DNA of 46,380 bases from an uncultured Clostridia bacterium (GCA_944393375.1 CALXZX010000012.1:1-46380), one strand, 5' to 3'. Shown: positions 27,709-37,262, counted from the stretch's first letter. Notes: generated from the letters alone by a model not told the origin. Numbers and translations are program-made.

Positions 27709-28893
27709 CTAATCTTTATGACTACATATATGCTTTCTTGTCATTTCCATTAAATCTAATTTTGTAAATCCTTCTATTTGTGTTTTACTTCTGTCTTTTT
27801 TCAATTGTTCTTTTAATAATTCTTCTATTTCATTTTTATCTTCCTCTTTTTGCATATCTATATAGTCGATAATGATAATACCTCCTATATCTCTTAGTCT
27901 TAATTGTTTTGCAATCTCAATAGTTGCTTCTTTGTTCACTTTAAAAACTGTATCTTCCATTGTTTTGTTTCCTGTATATTTTCCAGTATTGACATCTATG
28001 GCTGTCAATGCTTCTGTTTTATCTATTGTAATAAAACCTCCACATTTTAACCATACTTTTCTATTATTGATTTTACTAATTTGTTGTTCTAAATCGTAAA
28101 TATTGAATATAGAGTTTTCACCTTTAACCAATATTTCTAAATCTTTATATTCTTTATTTTCATTTTTTATTTGGTTAATTAGATTATAATCTATACTATC
28201 ATTTACAAAAACCTTTGATAAACCTTTGTCTGTTAAATCCATTAACATTTTTTCAACAATATCTTCACTTTTATATAATTGTCTTGGTACCTTTTGATTC
28301 TTATCTTGACTGTCCTTAACAATCTTTTCCCATTTACTTTCTACATATTTTATATCTTCAATAATTTCCTTTTCTTTTCCTTTTGCTGATGTCCTTACAA
28401 CTGCTCCATTTCCTTTTGAAATATTTTCTCTTACTATTTTTATTAATCGTTCCTGTTCTTCTTTGTTATCTATTTTTTGTGAAACTGTAATAATATCTGT
28501 GTTTGGCATAAGAACTATATATTTCCCTGGTAAATTAATATGTGTGGATATCCTTGCACCTTTTTTTTCATTGCTATCTTTTTTTATTTGTACCAACAGT
28601 CTTTGGTTTGGCTTGATTAATTGATTAATATCTTGATTTAACTGTACTTTTTCTTTTTTTTCATCTTTTTTTTCTAATATATCTTTTACATGTATTAAAC
28701 TATTTTTACCAATTCCAATATCTACAAATGCAGCTTGCATACCTTTTATGATATCTTTTACAACACCAATATAGATATTTCCCTCATTTTTATTATCTTC
28801 TTGTCCTTCTTCATAATATTCTATTATTTTTCCATTTTCTACTAATACAATTTGTTTTTTATTTTCTATTCTTTTTATCATTAATTCTAACAT
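27709..28893 (-). CDS. rng: Ribonuclease E/G family protein, short form
   Basis: RNase E/G endonucleases process rRNA and mRNA. The 394-residue protein has the split S1 domain (GNIYIGVVKDIIKGMQAAFVDIGIGKNSLIHVKDI), the catalytic DNase I-like part with ITIDKTEALTAIDVNTGKYTG (metal-binding aspartate) and GGIIIIDYIDMQ. It ends shortly after MTRKHICSHKD and lacks the CPxCxG zinc-link and small domain that usually follow, so it is about 80-100 residues shorter than typical RNase G. No CGG or frameshift is seen near the end, so this looks like a natural short form. RBS AGGAAGG. Confidence 0.87.
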   Translation of the reverse strand: MLELMIKRIENKKQIVLVENGKIIEYYEEGQEDNKNEGNIYIGVVKDIIKGMQAAFVDIGIGKNSLIHVKDILEKKDEKKEKVQLNQDINQLIKPNQRLLVQIKKDSNEKKGARISTHINLPGKYIVLMPNTDIITVSQKIDNKEEQERLIKIVRENISKGNGAVVRTSAKGKEKEIIEDIKYVESKWEKIVKDSQDKNQKVPRQLYKSEDIVEKMLMDLTDKGLSKVFVNDSIDYNLINQIKNENKEYKDLEILVKGENSIFNIYDLEQQISKINNRKVWLKCGGFITIDKTEALTAIDVNTGKYTGNKTMEDTVFKVNKEATIEIAKQLRLRDIGGIIIIDYIDMQKEEDKNEIEELLKEQLKKDRSKTQIEGFTKLDLMEMTRKHICSHKD

Positions 28894-28911
28894 TTTGTTT
28901 TTCCTTCCTGC

Positions 28912-29472
28912 TTAATTAAATTTATTCATTGCTGAATCTACTCCATCTTTTATAATTTCAATGATGGCATCTTTGGCTTTTTCTACGCCACTATTTAGTT
29001 GTTTCTTATCTTCTTCTGATGATATATTTCCTATAACATACTGTATTCTATCATCTTTATGTTTTGGTGTTCCAATGCCTACTCTAATTCTTATAAATTC
29101 CTCTGATTGTAAATTTTGTATTACAGATTTCATTCCATTATGTGAGCCTGCTCCACCTTTTTTTCTAATTTTTATTTTCCCTGGTTCTACATCCATATCA
29201 TCATAGATAAGGATTACATTTTCTAAACCGATTTTATAAAAATGCATTACTTCTATAATACTCTCGCCACTTAGATTCATATAAGTTTGTGGTTTTAGTA
29301 GAATCACCTTTTCGTTTTCAACAAGCCCTGTTCCATAAATACCTTTAAATTTATTTTTATTTAATTCTATTTTATATTCCTTTGCTAATTGGTTGATTGT
29401 ATCAAATCCCATATTATGTCTTGTATTGGCATATTCATTTTCAGGATTTCCTAGACCTACAATTAAAAACAT
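28912..29472 (-). CDS. pth: Peptidyl-tRNA hydrolase
   Basis: Pth releases tRNA from peptidyl-tRNA that has dropped off ribosomes. The 186-residue protein has the family signature: FLIVGLGNPENEYANTRHNMGFDTI with the catalytic histidine, KPQTYMNLSGESI, VILIYDDMDVEPGKIKIRKKGGAGSHNGMKSVI, and RIRVGIG. The length is normal. It starts at ATG 29472 behind GAAAGAAA and precedes rng by 18 bases. Confidence 0.95.
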   Translation of the reverse strand: MFLIVGLGNPENEYANTRHNMGFDTINQLAKEYKIELNKNKFKGIYGTGLVENEKVILLKPQTYMNLSGESIIEVMHFYKIGLENVILIYDDMDVEPGKIKIRKKGGAGSHNGMKSVIQNLQSEEFIRIRVGIGTPKHKDDRIQYVIGNISSEEDKKQLNSGVEKAKDAIIEIIKDGVDSAMNKFN

Positions 29473-29598
29473 TTTCTTTCCTCTTTTCCTTTAATCGTCC
29501 ATAATATTTTACATTGTTTTTACCTGTTTTTCAAGCTTTTATAGATAAAAATTAAGTAGAAGCTTAGTATTTCAGACATATCTTTCTAAAAAATGCTT

Positions 29599-29632
29599 AA
29601 AAGGACAGACTCTTTTATAGTCTGTCCTTTTT
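29599..29632 (-). terminator. Terminator of spoVG
   Basis: AAAAGGACAGACT and AGTCTGTCCTTTT form a perfect 13-pair stem with a seven-base loop. It lies about 50 bases past spoVG and is bidirectional in sequence. Confidence 0.85.
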
Positions 29633-29684
29633 GAATAAAAATCTTCAATCTGAAATGTTCTCAAATTGTAAACTTTATTTATTA

Positions 29685-29957
29685 TTATTCTGCTGATTCC
29701 TCTGTTTCTGGAGCTTCATAAGCTTCTAATATAGCTTTTTGAATTTTCTCTCTAGTTTCAGCATTGATTGGATGAGCTATATCTTTGAATTCTCCGTTTG
29801 GAGTTTTTCTACTTGGCATAGCTATAAATAATCCATTTTGACTTTCGATAACTTTGATATCATGAATAACAAATTCATTATCGAATGTTACAGAAGCAAC
29901 AGCTTTCATTCTGTTCTCTGAATTTACTTTTCTTAAACGTACATCTGTAATTTGCAT
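29685..29957 (-). CDS. spoVG: SpoVG, RNA-binding regulator
   Basis: SpoVG is a small RNA-binding regulator with roles in sporulation and septation. The 90-residue product starts [23 protein letters not shown] and has the conserved [35 protein letters not shown]. The ATG 29957 is preferred over the upstream GTG 29969, because the family starts with M(E/Q)ITDVR. Single gene with its own terminator. Confidence 0.95.
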   Translation of the reverse strand: MQITDVRLRKVNSENRMKAVASVTFDNEFVIHDIKVIESQNGLFIAMPSRKTPNGEFKDIAHPINAETREKIQKAILEAYEAPETEESAE

Positions 29958-30258
29958 TTTGTAGTGCACCTACCTTCCTTAAGTTTTAAAAAATTTTTGT
30001 ACATATATTTACTCTTATGTACAATTATATTATTCTCCATAAAAAATTTTTTTCCTTCTTTTTTTTACATTTTTTTTATTTTTTTACTCATAACCATTTT
30101 TTTATATTATTCATATAATAAAATGTACGATGGATTCCCATAGATACGCTTATTATATCTTATAAATTTTTTCAAAAGTATTGAATTTTTTATCATATAA
30201 TTATATAATTTCTTTTGAAATTTTATGCAACAAATATATACAAAAGGAGTGTCTATTA
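29958..30258. other. Gene-free region between divergent spoVG and murC
   Basis: About 300 AT-rich bases that should hold both promoters. I see a GTACATA...TATGTAC inverted repeat near 30000 but no clear coding frame or RNA gene. Confidence 0.4.
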
Positions 30259-31641
30259 ATGCCTAATATAGATAATTTGAAAAAATACAAAAACATACAT
30301 ATGATTGGAATTGGTGGAACTAGTATGAGTGGAATTGCTGAAATTCTTTATAATTGGGGATTTCATATTACTGGTTCTGATTTAGCTGATTCTGAATCTG
30401 TTCAAATATTGAAAAAAAGAGGAATTAAAGTAACTATTGGACATAATCTTGAAGATGTGCAAAAATCTGATGTTATTGTCTATTCTGCTGCTATCAAACC
30501 AGAAGACCCTGAAATGGTTGAAGCTAAAAATTTACATATTCCAACTATTGAAAGAGCTGATTTTTTAGGTGAAATCACAAGATGTTTTAAAGATACTATC
30601 TGTATTTCTGGAACACATGGAAAAACTACTACTACCTCTATGGTTTCCCTATGCTTTATAAAAGCTTTAACTGACCCTAGCATTCAAGTTGGTGCTTATT
30701 TAAAACAATTAGATGGAAATTATCGAGTAGGAAATAGTGAACATTTTATTATAGAAGCTTGTGAATATGTTGAAAGTTTTTTAAAATTTAGTCCTAAGGC
30801 AGAAATTATTTTAAATATTGATAATGACCATTTAGATTATTTTAAAAACTTAGAAAATATAAAAAAAGCATTTGCCAAATATGTAAAATTATTACCTGAT
30901 GATGGTATTTTAATTCTAAATGGAGATGATACCAATTGTTTAGAATTAGCTAATGAAACAAATGCTGCCATTATGACTTATGGTGTTTCTAATAAAAATG
31001 TTGATATTTATGGTACAAATATCGAATTTAATGATGATGGGTTTGCTAAATTTGATGTTTATTATCATGATAAATTTTTGGATACATTTCAATTATCTGT
31101 TCCTGGTAAACACAATGTTTCAAATGCTCTTGCTTGTATTTCTATTTGTATGAAATACAATATATCATTAGATGTTATAAAATCTGCACTATTAGAGTTT
31201 ACAGGTGCTCATAGAAGATTTGAGTATAAAGGAAAAATCAATAATATTGCCAGTGTTTATGATGATTATGGACATCATCCAACTGAAATTATTGCTACTG
31301 CAAAATCATTGATGAATAAAAAATACCATCAATCTTGGGTTGTTTTCCAACCTCATACATATAGTAGAACTAAAAATTTATTAAATGACTTTGCCAATGC
31401 TCTAATGAATTTTGACAATGTAATTGTACTAGATATTTATGCTGCCAGAGAAACAAATACTTACAACATTTCATCTAAAGATTTAGTTGCTAAACTACAT
31501 TCTTTAGGCAAAGAAGCATTATATATTCCTAATTTTGATGAATGTGTAAACTATATAAAAACACATGTTGAAAAAAATGACATTGTTTTAACATTAGGTG
31601 CCGGAACTGTTACTAATATTGGTCCAATGCTAATTGATTAA
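30259..31641 (+). CDS. murC: UDP-N-acetylmuramate-L-alanine ligase
   Basis: MurC adds the first amino acid of the peptidoglycan stem peptide. The 460-residue Mur ligase has the N-terminal Rossmann motif IHMIGIGGTSMSGIAEIL, the ATP-binding GTHGKTTTTSM, EACEYVESFL, the central NIDNDHLDYF, and the C-terminal YDDYGHHPTEI with VFQPHTYSRT, all MurC-specific. Start ATG 30259 with AAAGGAG upstream; the frame extends further but without support. It is a lone plus-strand gene, and a palindromic element begins just past its stop. Confidence 0.94.
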   Translation: MPNIDNLKKYKNIHMIGIGGTSMSGIAEILYNWGFHITGSDLADSESVQILKKRGIKVTIGHNLEDVQKSDVIVYSAAIKPEDPEMVEAKNLHIPTIERADFLGEITRCFKDTICISGTHGKTTTTSMVSLCFIKALTDPSIQVGAYLKQLDGNYRVGNSEHFIIEACEYVESFLKFSPKAEIILNIDNDHLDYFKNLENIKKAFAKYVKLLPDDGILILNGDDTNCLELANETNAAIMTYGVSNKNVDIYGTNIEFNDDGFAKFDVYYHDKFLDTFQLSVPGKHNVSNALACISICMKYNISLDVIKSALLEFTGAHRRFEYKGKINNIASVYDDYGHHPTEIIATAKSLMNKKYHQSWVVFQPHTYSRTKNLLNDFANALMNFDNVIVLDIYAARETNTYNISSKDLVAKLHSLGKEALYIPNFDECVNYIKTHVEKNDIVLTLGAGTVTNIGPMLID

Positions 31642-31647
31642 AAAGAG

Positions 31648-31945
31648 AATTTGGAGACGGACTCATTTTTCCCTTTGCAAATCAAAACCGAAATAAAAAA
31701 TATAGAATATAAAAAATGAAACGATTTTGCGTATCTAAATTTGAATTTAGAAATTATAAAGAAAAAAGTGAGGAATGCTCATTTTGCTTACTATAAAAAG
31801 CAACAATGAGAGAGGCTCACTTTTTTCTTGTAGAATTTCTATGAAAATTTAGCTTATACAAAATTGTGTAATGACTTTATATTCTATATTTTTTAATATC
31901 TCAGTTAAAAAAGGGAAAAATGAGTCCGTCCCCAAAATCCCTTTT
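31648..31945. mobile_element. MITE-like long imperfect palindrome
   Basis: Nearly 300 bases that fold as one long imperfect hairpin. The ends carry GGAGACGGACTCATTTTTCCC and its inverse GGGAAAAATGAGTCCGTCCCC. Inside, AAAAATATAGAATATAAA is matched by its inverse, and the centre is a second hairpin (AAAAAAGTGAG and CTCACTTTTTT). It fills the gap between convergent murC and spoIVB and has no reading frame. The end sequence reappears in the terminator at 18315-18357. A non-autonomous element or dispersed palindromic repeat is likely; no target duplication was established. Confidence 0.6.
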
Positions 31946-33176
31946 AGTTTACTTCCTTTGATTGTTTTAGCATTAAATCTCCAAATACCGCATATCCTTC
32001 TGTTGCTGAATCCACAAAAACATGTGTAACAGCCCCTATAAACTTTCCATTTTGAATGATAGGTGAACCACTCATTCCTTGAATAATACCTCCTGTTTTT
32101 TCTATTAATTCTTCATCTGTCACTTTTATTTCCATGCTTTTATTATTATAATTATTTTCTTTATAAATTTTAGTTATTTCAATTTCATATTCTTTTACTG
32201 TTTGATTATCCAAACTACATAGAATCATTGCTTTTCCAGTTTGTATTTCGTCTCGCATAGCTACTTCCATTTCTTTCGTCATATCAATATTTAAATTAGA
32301 TATGTCTTCTATTTTTCCATATATTCCAAATTCTGTATTTTTTGTAATTTCACCAATTGTATCTTGTTCTTCTACTGTTCCTTGAATTTTTCCTGGATTA
32401 CCATCTTCTCCTTTTTTTATATTCAATATTTGTGCTGTTACAAATTCTCCTGATGAAATATTTAGTAAATCTCCTGTATCAATATCAGCTATTCCATGTC
32501 CTAAAGCTCCAAATCGTTGCGTAGATGGCTCATAAAAAGTAACCGTTCCCACTCCTGCTGCACTGTCTCTTACCCATAATCCTAATTTATATTCATCTTC
32601 ATTTGTCTTTACAGGTGTTATACTACATTCCTTTGTTTCTTCTTCGTGAATATATTGTATTTTTACATTTTCTCCATTAGATAAATTAATATTTTCTACT
32701 AAATCGTCTGTTGAATAAATAATTGTATCATTTACCTTTACAATAGTATCTCCTTCTTCTATTCCACTATTTTCATATGGTTTATATGTTTTACTATCTT
32801 CTCCTTCAATTTCTGACATACCTACTACTAAAACACCATTGGTATATAACTTTACACCTGCAATATTTCCAACAGGAATGACAGTTGTTCTTGGAAGTAC
32901 TGACACATCTACATTTTTTATAAACAATCTATCAAATAAACTAACAGACACCTTTTCATTACCTACTGTATTGATTGTTTTTTGTCCTGTGTCTGCAGAA
33001 ACTGTTAAAACATCTTCTTCTGCATCTAAAGTAATTCCAAAAAATGTTTTTAAAGATATATCTTCTCCTTCAAATATCGTAATTTTTTCTGGTATACCCT
33101 CAATAACTAATACATAGATATAAATAATACATAAAAAAATTAATATAAGCATTTTTCTAAAAAATTTTTTATACAT
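31944..33176 (-). CDS. spoIVB: SpoIVB serine peptidase (S55 family)
   Basis: SpoIVB is secreted by the forespore and triggers pro-sigma-K processing in the mother cell. The 410-residue protein has an N-terminal membrane signal anchor (about 6-25), a PDZ domain (about 100-180; NSGIEEGDTIVKVND) and an S55 peptidase domain. Its catalytic histidine is in FGALGHGI and its serine in GIIQGMSGSPIIQNG, followed by FIGAVTHVFVDSA. ATG 33176 has AGGAGAAAAT upstream and is preferred over 33194. In Bacillus it follows recN; here it stands alone. Confidence 0.92.
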   Translation of the reverse strand: MYKKFFRKMLILIFLCIIYIYVLVIEGIPEKITIFEGEDISLKTFFGITLDAEEDVLTVSADTGQKTINTVGNEKVSVSLFDRLFIKNVDVSVLPRTTVIPVGNIAGVKLYTNGVLVVGMSEIEGEDSKTYKPYENSGIEEGDTIVKVNDTIIYSTDDLVENINLSNGENVKIQYIHEEETKECSITPVKTNEDEYKLGLWVRDSAAGVGTVTFYEPSTQRFGALGHGIADIDTGDLLNISSGEFVTAQILNIKKGEDGNPGKIQGTVEEQDTIGEITKNTEFGIYGKIEDISNLNIDMTKEMEVAMRDEIQTGKAMILCSLDNQTVKEYEIEITKIYKENNYNNKSMEIKVTDEELIEKTGGIIQGMSGSPIIQNGKFIGAVTHVFVDSATEGYAVFGDLMLKQSKEVN

Positions 33177-33293
33177 ATTTTCTCCTACTTTCATTTATAA
33201 ATAGTATGAGCTCTTAATTTTTTTATATACATTATTCTGAAAATAAAATTTTTTATTTTTTTATAATTTTATAAAAGCAAATTCCTATAATAT

Positions 33294-33344
33294 AAAAAAA
33301 GAGTCAAATTCGTGAAAATTCACTATTTAACTCTCTTTTTCTTT
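33294..33344 (-). terminator. Terminator of the pilus locus
   Basis: GAGTTAAAT pairs with ATTTGACTC around an inner GTGAATTTTCAC hairpin, followed on the minus strand by TTTTTTTATA. It ends the long pilus transcript just past 33362. Confidence 0.8.
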
Positions 33345-33361
33345 ATTTAAAATATAATATC

Positions 33362-34997
33362 CTACGGTATAAATAAAGCTTTATGTTCTGTTGGATTTCT
33401 AAATACTTTATAGGTACTATATCTTTCTCTACCTAATGCTGTATAATATGCTTTTGCTAATGCCGGTTTGTCATCTAAATATTCATATATATTATCTACT
33501 ACATGATTATTCGTTTGCATAATATAACAAGTATAACATCCTAATTCTGTTTGTGGATGATAATAATGGATATCTCCTGATGTATCTGTATAATTCTTTT
33601 TAGCAAAATCATTACTTAAAATTCCTTTTAGATTTGTTCCTGATATGATATCTGATTCTGTAGAAGTTACCCTATGAAAATAACCATCACTTGGTGTTTT
33701 TACAATATATATTGAATTTTCTGTTACCACTTCTTCGTTACTATTATTATTAATAACAGAATATCCATTATATATTTTTCCTCCAATGCTCAAACCTTGT
33801 AAAAAACTGATTACACTAACATTATTTAATATATTATCCCAATCTTCTTCTGCCAATTTTGGCATTCTAAAGTTATATTTTAGTCCACTATCATAGTGAT
33901 TGTAATTGGCTAAAGCAACAGATAAATTACTTTCAATCACATATCGAATAACTGCCATTCTATGTGAATTAAAATTAGAATTTGGTTCTTCTATAGAGAT
34001 ACCATTTTCTTCATAAGCAAAAATTTTATAGTTTGTATTATTAACAAAATCATATACTGTATTGCCATCTTCATCTGTAATTCCCTGTAAAGGATTTCCA
34101 TTTGAATCTACTGCATTGGCTGGTGTTAAATCATCTAATCCATATCCTACTAATCTTGTTCTAAAATCTGCTGCCTCTTTATAATAACGATATGCCATAT
34201 CATTATCACCTAATTTGAATGGACCTTGATTATAAAGTCTTTCTCCATTAAACAGTTGAAACCAATCATTTTGACTTGCATCATAATAGTATTTTGCTCC
34301 ATTGATTTTGATATATGAATACAAATCATCTCCTATATATTCTTGTAACTGACCTTCTGGTTCTATTGTTACACCTCTATAAGTTATTGTTGATCCATTT
34401 TCTGTAATTCCATTAATTAAATATCCTGCATCATTAACATATTTTCCATTGGCAATCCCTTGAATCGTAATATAATTATCTAATGAATATGTAATCACCA
34501 CATCTGTATTAGATCCTTTTTTATATCGGCAACTATAAAATATATATGGTTTTAGTCCTGTTATTTGTTCATCTGCGTGATATTCTGCACTTGGATTATT
34601 AGCTAAATTGTTAGCGGTTTCCTCATCTAATGTATTTTCAAATGGAGAATAGATATAAAATCCATCATACATTGTAAAAACAAGTGCAGGTACATATTCT
34701 TTTAAAACCTCACTATTATAACCTGCCATATTAAAATCAGTAGCTAATGTCGTAAAAAAAGAATTGGCTGCTGCTTCTATATCTCTAATTTTCGAATTAA
34801 CCAAATCAGATGTACTACTGTTTGCTGTATTCATTTCAAACGCCTTAATAGCACTGGATGTTGCATTATCTAATTTGGTATCATACGAAATTTGTAACTC
34901 TAACGTATCTATTTGGGCACCGAATATAATATGAAAAAACTAGTGATATCGGTAGCATTATAATAATAAAAATAATTGCTAAATCCTGAATTCTCAT
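33362..34997 (-). CDS. Large TadE/minor-pilin-like membrane protein of the pilus locus, read through a +1 shift at CGG
   Basis: Starts at ATG 34997 behind AAAGGAAAG: MRIQDLAIIFIIIMLPISLVFSYYI, a single membrane helix. Frame 0 then meets CGG and stops 17 codons later. Skipping C34922 gives GAQIDTLELQISYDTKLDNATSSAIKAFEMNTANSS and continues to 33362, for 544 residues in all. The rest is a predicted extracellular domain rich in Tyr, Asn and Asp, with no family I recognise. The N-terminal helix followed by a long coiled stretch resembles TadE/TadG or pseudopilin minor subunits. Last gene of the pilus locus, after an intra-operon hairpin. Without the shift, the extracellular domain would lose its membrane anchor. 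Confidence 0.75.
34920..34922 (-). other. In-frame CGG at the +1 frameshift point of the large pilus-locus protein
   Basis: Frame 0 is TCA TAT TAT ATT CGG TGC CCA; skipping C gives ATT GGT GCC CAA ATA GAT. The join falls at the end of the membrane helix. There is no Shine-Dalgarno-like sequence before it. Confidence 0.78.
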
Positions 34998-35027
34998 AAA
35001 TCCACTTTCCTTTGTATTTCTTATTTT

Positions 35028-35056
35028 TTAAAAGCCTGTAATGTTTATTACAGGCT
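35028..35056 (-). terminator. Intra-operon hairpin before the last pilus gene
   Basis: AGCCTGTAAT and ATTACAGGCT are perfect ten-base arms with a four-base loop, followed by TTTTAAAAAA on the minus strand. It sits between the genes ending at 35081 and starting at 34997 and may lower expression of the last gene. Confidence 0.7.
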
Positions 35057-35080
35057 ATCTTATAATTTCTTATAGTCCGT

Positions 35081-35614
35081 TTACAAATCCCCATTTACTG
35101 TACAATATGCACTAGCTTGAGATGCTATTGAATATGCTGCACTTTGAGGTACTGAATAAAAGAAATTATTTAATGTATCTCCTAATGTTGGATATTTATT
35201 TTTTACACTTACTGAAAACATATCTCCTTGTTTTAAAGCAATACTTCCATTTTTTGCTAATGTATCATCGATTTGTGCTGAATAAATAGAGTAAAAAACA
35301 TTTTCACCATATTTTGTGTAATTTGCTTGTGTTGTTTTTTTACCAGGATTTTCATCTAATACTTTGATTTCCATTTCAATTTCTTTTGCATTTCCATCTG
35401 CTGATGCAGCTTGTTCAAATGCTGCATAATCTGCTTCTGTTAAAACACCAGTTGATGTTACCGTATCTACAAATTCTTGTGTTTCTGCTTGTAATGACAT
35501 TTGTGCAATATCATCATTATTCTTAGCTAAAGTCCCCAATGGCACTCCAAACATCAATGCTGCTGCTAAAATATACATAACTGCTGTTGATAATGCTCCT
35601 CCTATACCTTCCAT
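35081..35614 (-). CDS. Pilus-locus small membrane protein (pilin-like)
   Basis: A 177-residue protein with an N-terminal membrane helix (about 6-29: ALSTAVMYILAAALMFGVPLG) and a predicted extracellular part with an acidic, Ala-rich stretch and a possible beta-rich C-terminal half (IEMEIKVLDENPGKKT, MFSVSVKNKYPTLGD). No family recognised. RBS GGAGGCG before ATG 35614. Position and topology suggest a minor subunit or assembly factor of the pilus. Confidence 0.7.
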   Translation of the reverse strand: MEGIGGALSTAVMYILAAALMFGVPLGTLAKNNDDIAQMSLQAETQEFVDTVTSTGVLTEADYAAFEQAASADGNAKEIEMEIKVLDENPGKKTTQANYTKYGENVFYSIYSAQIDDTLAKNGSIALKQGDMFSVSVKNKYPTLGDTLNNFFYSVPQSAAYSIASQASAYCTVNGDL

Positions 35615-35652
35615 ATATTAACGCCTCCTTATAATAACATTATTATATTGTA

Positions 35653-36333
35653 TCATCCATTATATGCTTGATATGATATAACCCTCATCTTCGATTCTGT
35701 AGTCGTTTGTGCATTTTGATTTGTATCATCTGGGTCTACCCCATCCCCTGCATTTTCTGTTGCTTGACTTGGGTAATACACACCAAAATACTCTTTAAAC
35801 CTACTACTACTTATTTTATCATAAATTCCTTCATCTTTCAAGTCTATGATAGAATTTCCCGTATTTAAAGACGTTTTAAAATCCTCCCATAGAATGGAAT
35901 TTCCATTTCTATCTTTTAATAATGTTTCTGCATTTTTACCATATAATAATGCCATTATAAAATTATCTTTTTGCCAATCATCTCCTAATGTATCTTCTGT
36001 TGAGTCGATTGCATTGATAACTGTTTCAGCACCTGTTTGTGTATCTTTAATTGTATATAGTTCTAATGGATTTCCACTTACATCATAAAAATAAATTTTA
36101 TAATTTTCCTTATATGCCCTGTAAATCGTTGGAATAATTGTTTCTATACTAACCACCCTTTGGGTTGTTTCCAAGTCTTCTACATATTGTGTGACATAAT
36201 CTCTATCTGTATAACTAAGTAAAATTTCTGATGTTTCTCTAGCTTGGGAAAAGGATGATATGGTAATTCCCAAAGCTAATAAAAATAGTAACATTTCTGC
36301 CGCCATTTTTAAGGCATCTGCCGCATTTTCCAT
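35653..36333 (-). CDS. Pilus-locus membrane protein, MENA-type N-terminus
   Basis: The 226-residue product starts MENAADALKMAAEMLLFLLALGITISSFSQAR. The MENA start and helix position are shared with the three MENASKAL proteins upstream, but the helix lacks their LLIAGG sequence. The remainder is a soluble extracellular domain with YFYDVSGNPLELY and a Thr-, Gln- and Asp-rich tail. ATG 36333 follows AAAGGATG; an upstream ATG at 36342 is too close. Function inferred from context only: a minor pilin or pseudopilin. Confidence 0.7.
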   Translation of the reverse strand: MENAADALKMAAEMLLFLLALGITISSFSQARETSEILLSYTDRDYVTQYVEDLETTQRVVSIETIIPTIYRAYKENYKIYFYDVSGNPLELYTIKDTQTGAETVINAIDSTEDTLGDDWQKDNFIMALLYGKNAETLLKDRNGNSILWEDFKTSLNTGNSIIDLKDEGIYDKISSSRFKEYFGVYYPSQATENAGDGVDPDDTNQNAQTTTESKMRVISYQAYNG

Positions 36334-36366
36334 ACATATCATCCTTTCTTTGTTTGTTAATTATTA

Positions 36367-36753
36367 TTATTTTTTCGTAATTGTAATTTTATTAACTAAA
36401 CCGTTATTTGCTCCTGATGTACTCATTGTATATGTAACTGAATATAATGCTCCTGTATCAACCTCTCCAAGTGAATCTACACCAGTAGAATCAAGTTCAA
36501 CTTTTCTGCTTGCATTTTCTGGAACAGCATTACTAGATTGTACTTGTTGTATTAATGCTCTTACACTAGTACCTCTTTGATCTCCTCCATATTGTGTAAA
36601 CTTATTATTAAACGTTTGGATATCCACCTCACTCATACTATTGTTTGTTACTATACCTGATGCTTGGTTATAAATTAAGATTCCTAATGAAATAATTAGG
36701 ATTGCAAGTAATATAGCACCTGCGATAATTAATGCTTTTGATGCATTCTCCAT
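36367..36753 (-). CDS. MENASKAL pilin-like protein 1
   Basis: A 128-residue protein: MENASKALIIAGAILLAILI and a hydrophobic helix to about residue 28, then a short extracellular part with FNNKFTQYGGDQRGTSVRALIQQVQSS. It is the smallest of the MENASKAL proteins and so the best candidate for the major pilin. There is no long leader before the helix, unlike Flp pilins. RBS AAAGGAGGAATTT is strong. The motif FN(N/S)xFT is shared with the 163-residue paralogue. Confidence 0.72.
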   Translation of the reverse strand: MENASKALIIAGAILLAILIISLGILIYNQASGIVTNNSMSEVDIQTFNNKFTQYGGDQRGTSVRALIQQVQSSNAVPENASRKVELDSTGVDSLGEVDTGALYSVTYTMSTSGANNGLVNKITITKK

Positions 36754-36830
36754 AATAAATTCCTCCTTTAATTATAAAATATTTATATATAATTTACTAA
36801 ATGTTGATTTAGTAACTTTAATAACATCCT

Positions 36831-37262
36831 TTATATTGCTATTTGTTCAAAATATAAATAGCGAACCTTTCTAGTTTGTTCATGATATTCTATTTTTGTA
36901 CATTTAAATTTTATTTGATTATAATATTGTACAAAAACTTCTGTACCACCATTATAAATTTCTTCTAATGTATGAATACGATCATCATCTGTAAATTTAA
37001 TATCAATACGAATAGAATTTTTTCCATTATCCTTATACAAACCTGTGTCATCTTTTTCTACTTCATTTTTCGTATTCTCATCTACTACCTTATTCATTAA
37101 GGTAACTAAATCTGTTCCATATATTTCTTTTTGATAATAATTTTCATATTGCATATTTTCCCTTTTTGCTTCATTTTCCATAATTCTGTAGTTGAAATAG
37201 ACATATGACACAATTGCAACAATGATCCCTATTCCTACTAAAAATATAATTATCTTTTTCAT
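36831..37262 (-). CDS. Pilus-locus single-pass protein
   Basis: A 143-residue protein starting MKKIIIFLVGIGIIVAIVSYVYF, a single membrane helix, with RIMENEAKRENMQYEN following. The extracellular part (IYGTDLVTLMNKVVDEN, FKCTKIEYHEQTRKVRYLYFE) resembles that of the 243-residue MENASKAL protein (NDIISLMNRIVDYN and FKCTGTDYDDNTGRLTKMNFE), so both share a domain though the N-termini differ. RBS AAAGGTG. Probably a minor subunit. Confidence 0.7.
   Translation of the reverse strand: MKKIIIFLVGIGIIVAIVSYVYFNYRIMENEAKRENMQYENYYQKEIYGTDLVTLMNKVVDENTKNEVEKDDTGLYKDNGKNSIRIDIKFTDDDRIHTLEEIYNGGTEVFVQYYNQIKFKCTKIEYHEQTRKVRYLYFEQIAI

Noticed and set aside
34909..35094. A 61-codon minus-strand frame across the hairpin region
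   Set aside because: It runs through the terminator hairpin and over the start of the large pilus-locus gene in another frame. The composition is unlike a protein, and the frame starting at 34997 explains the region better.
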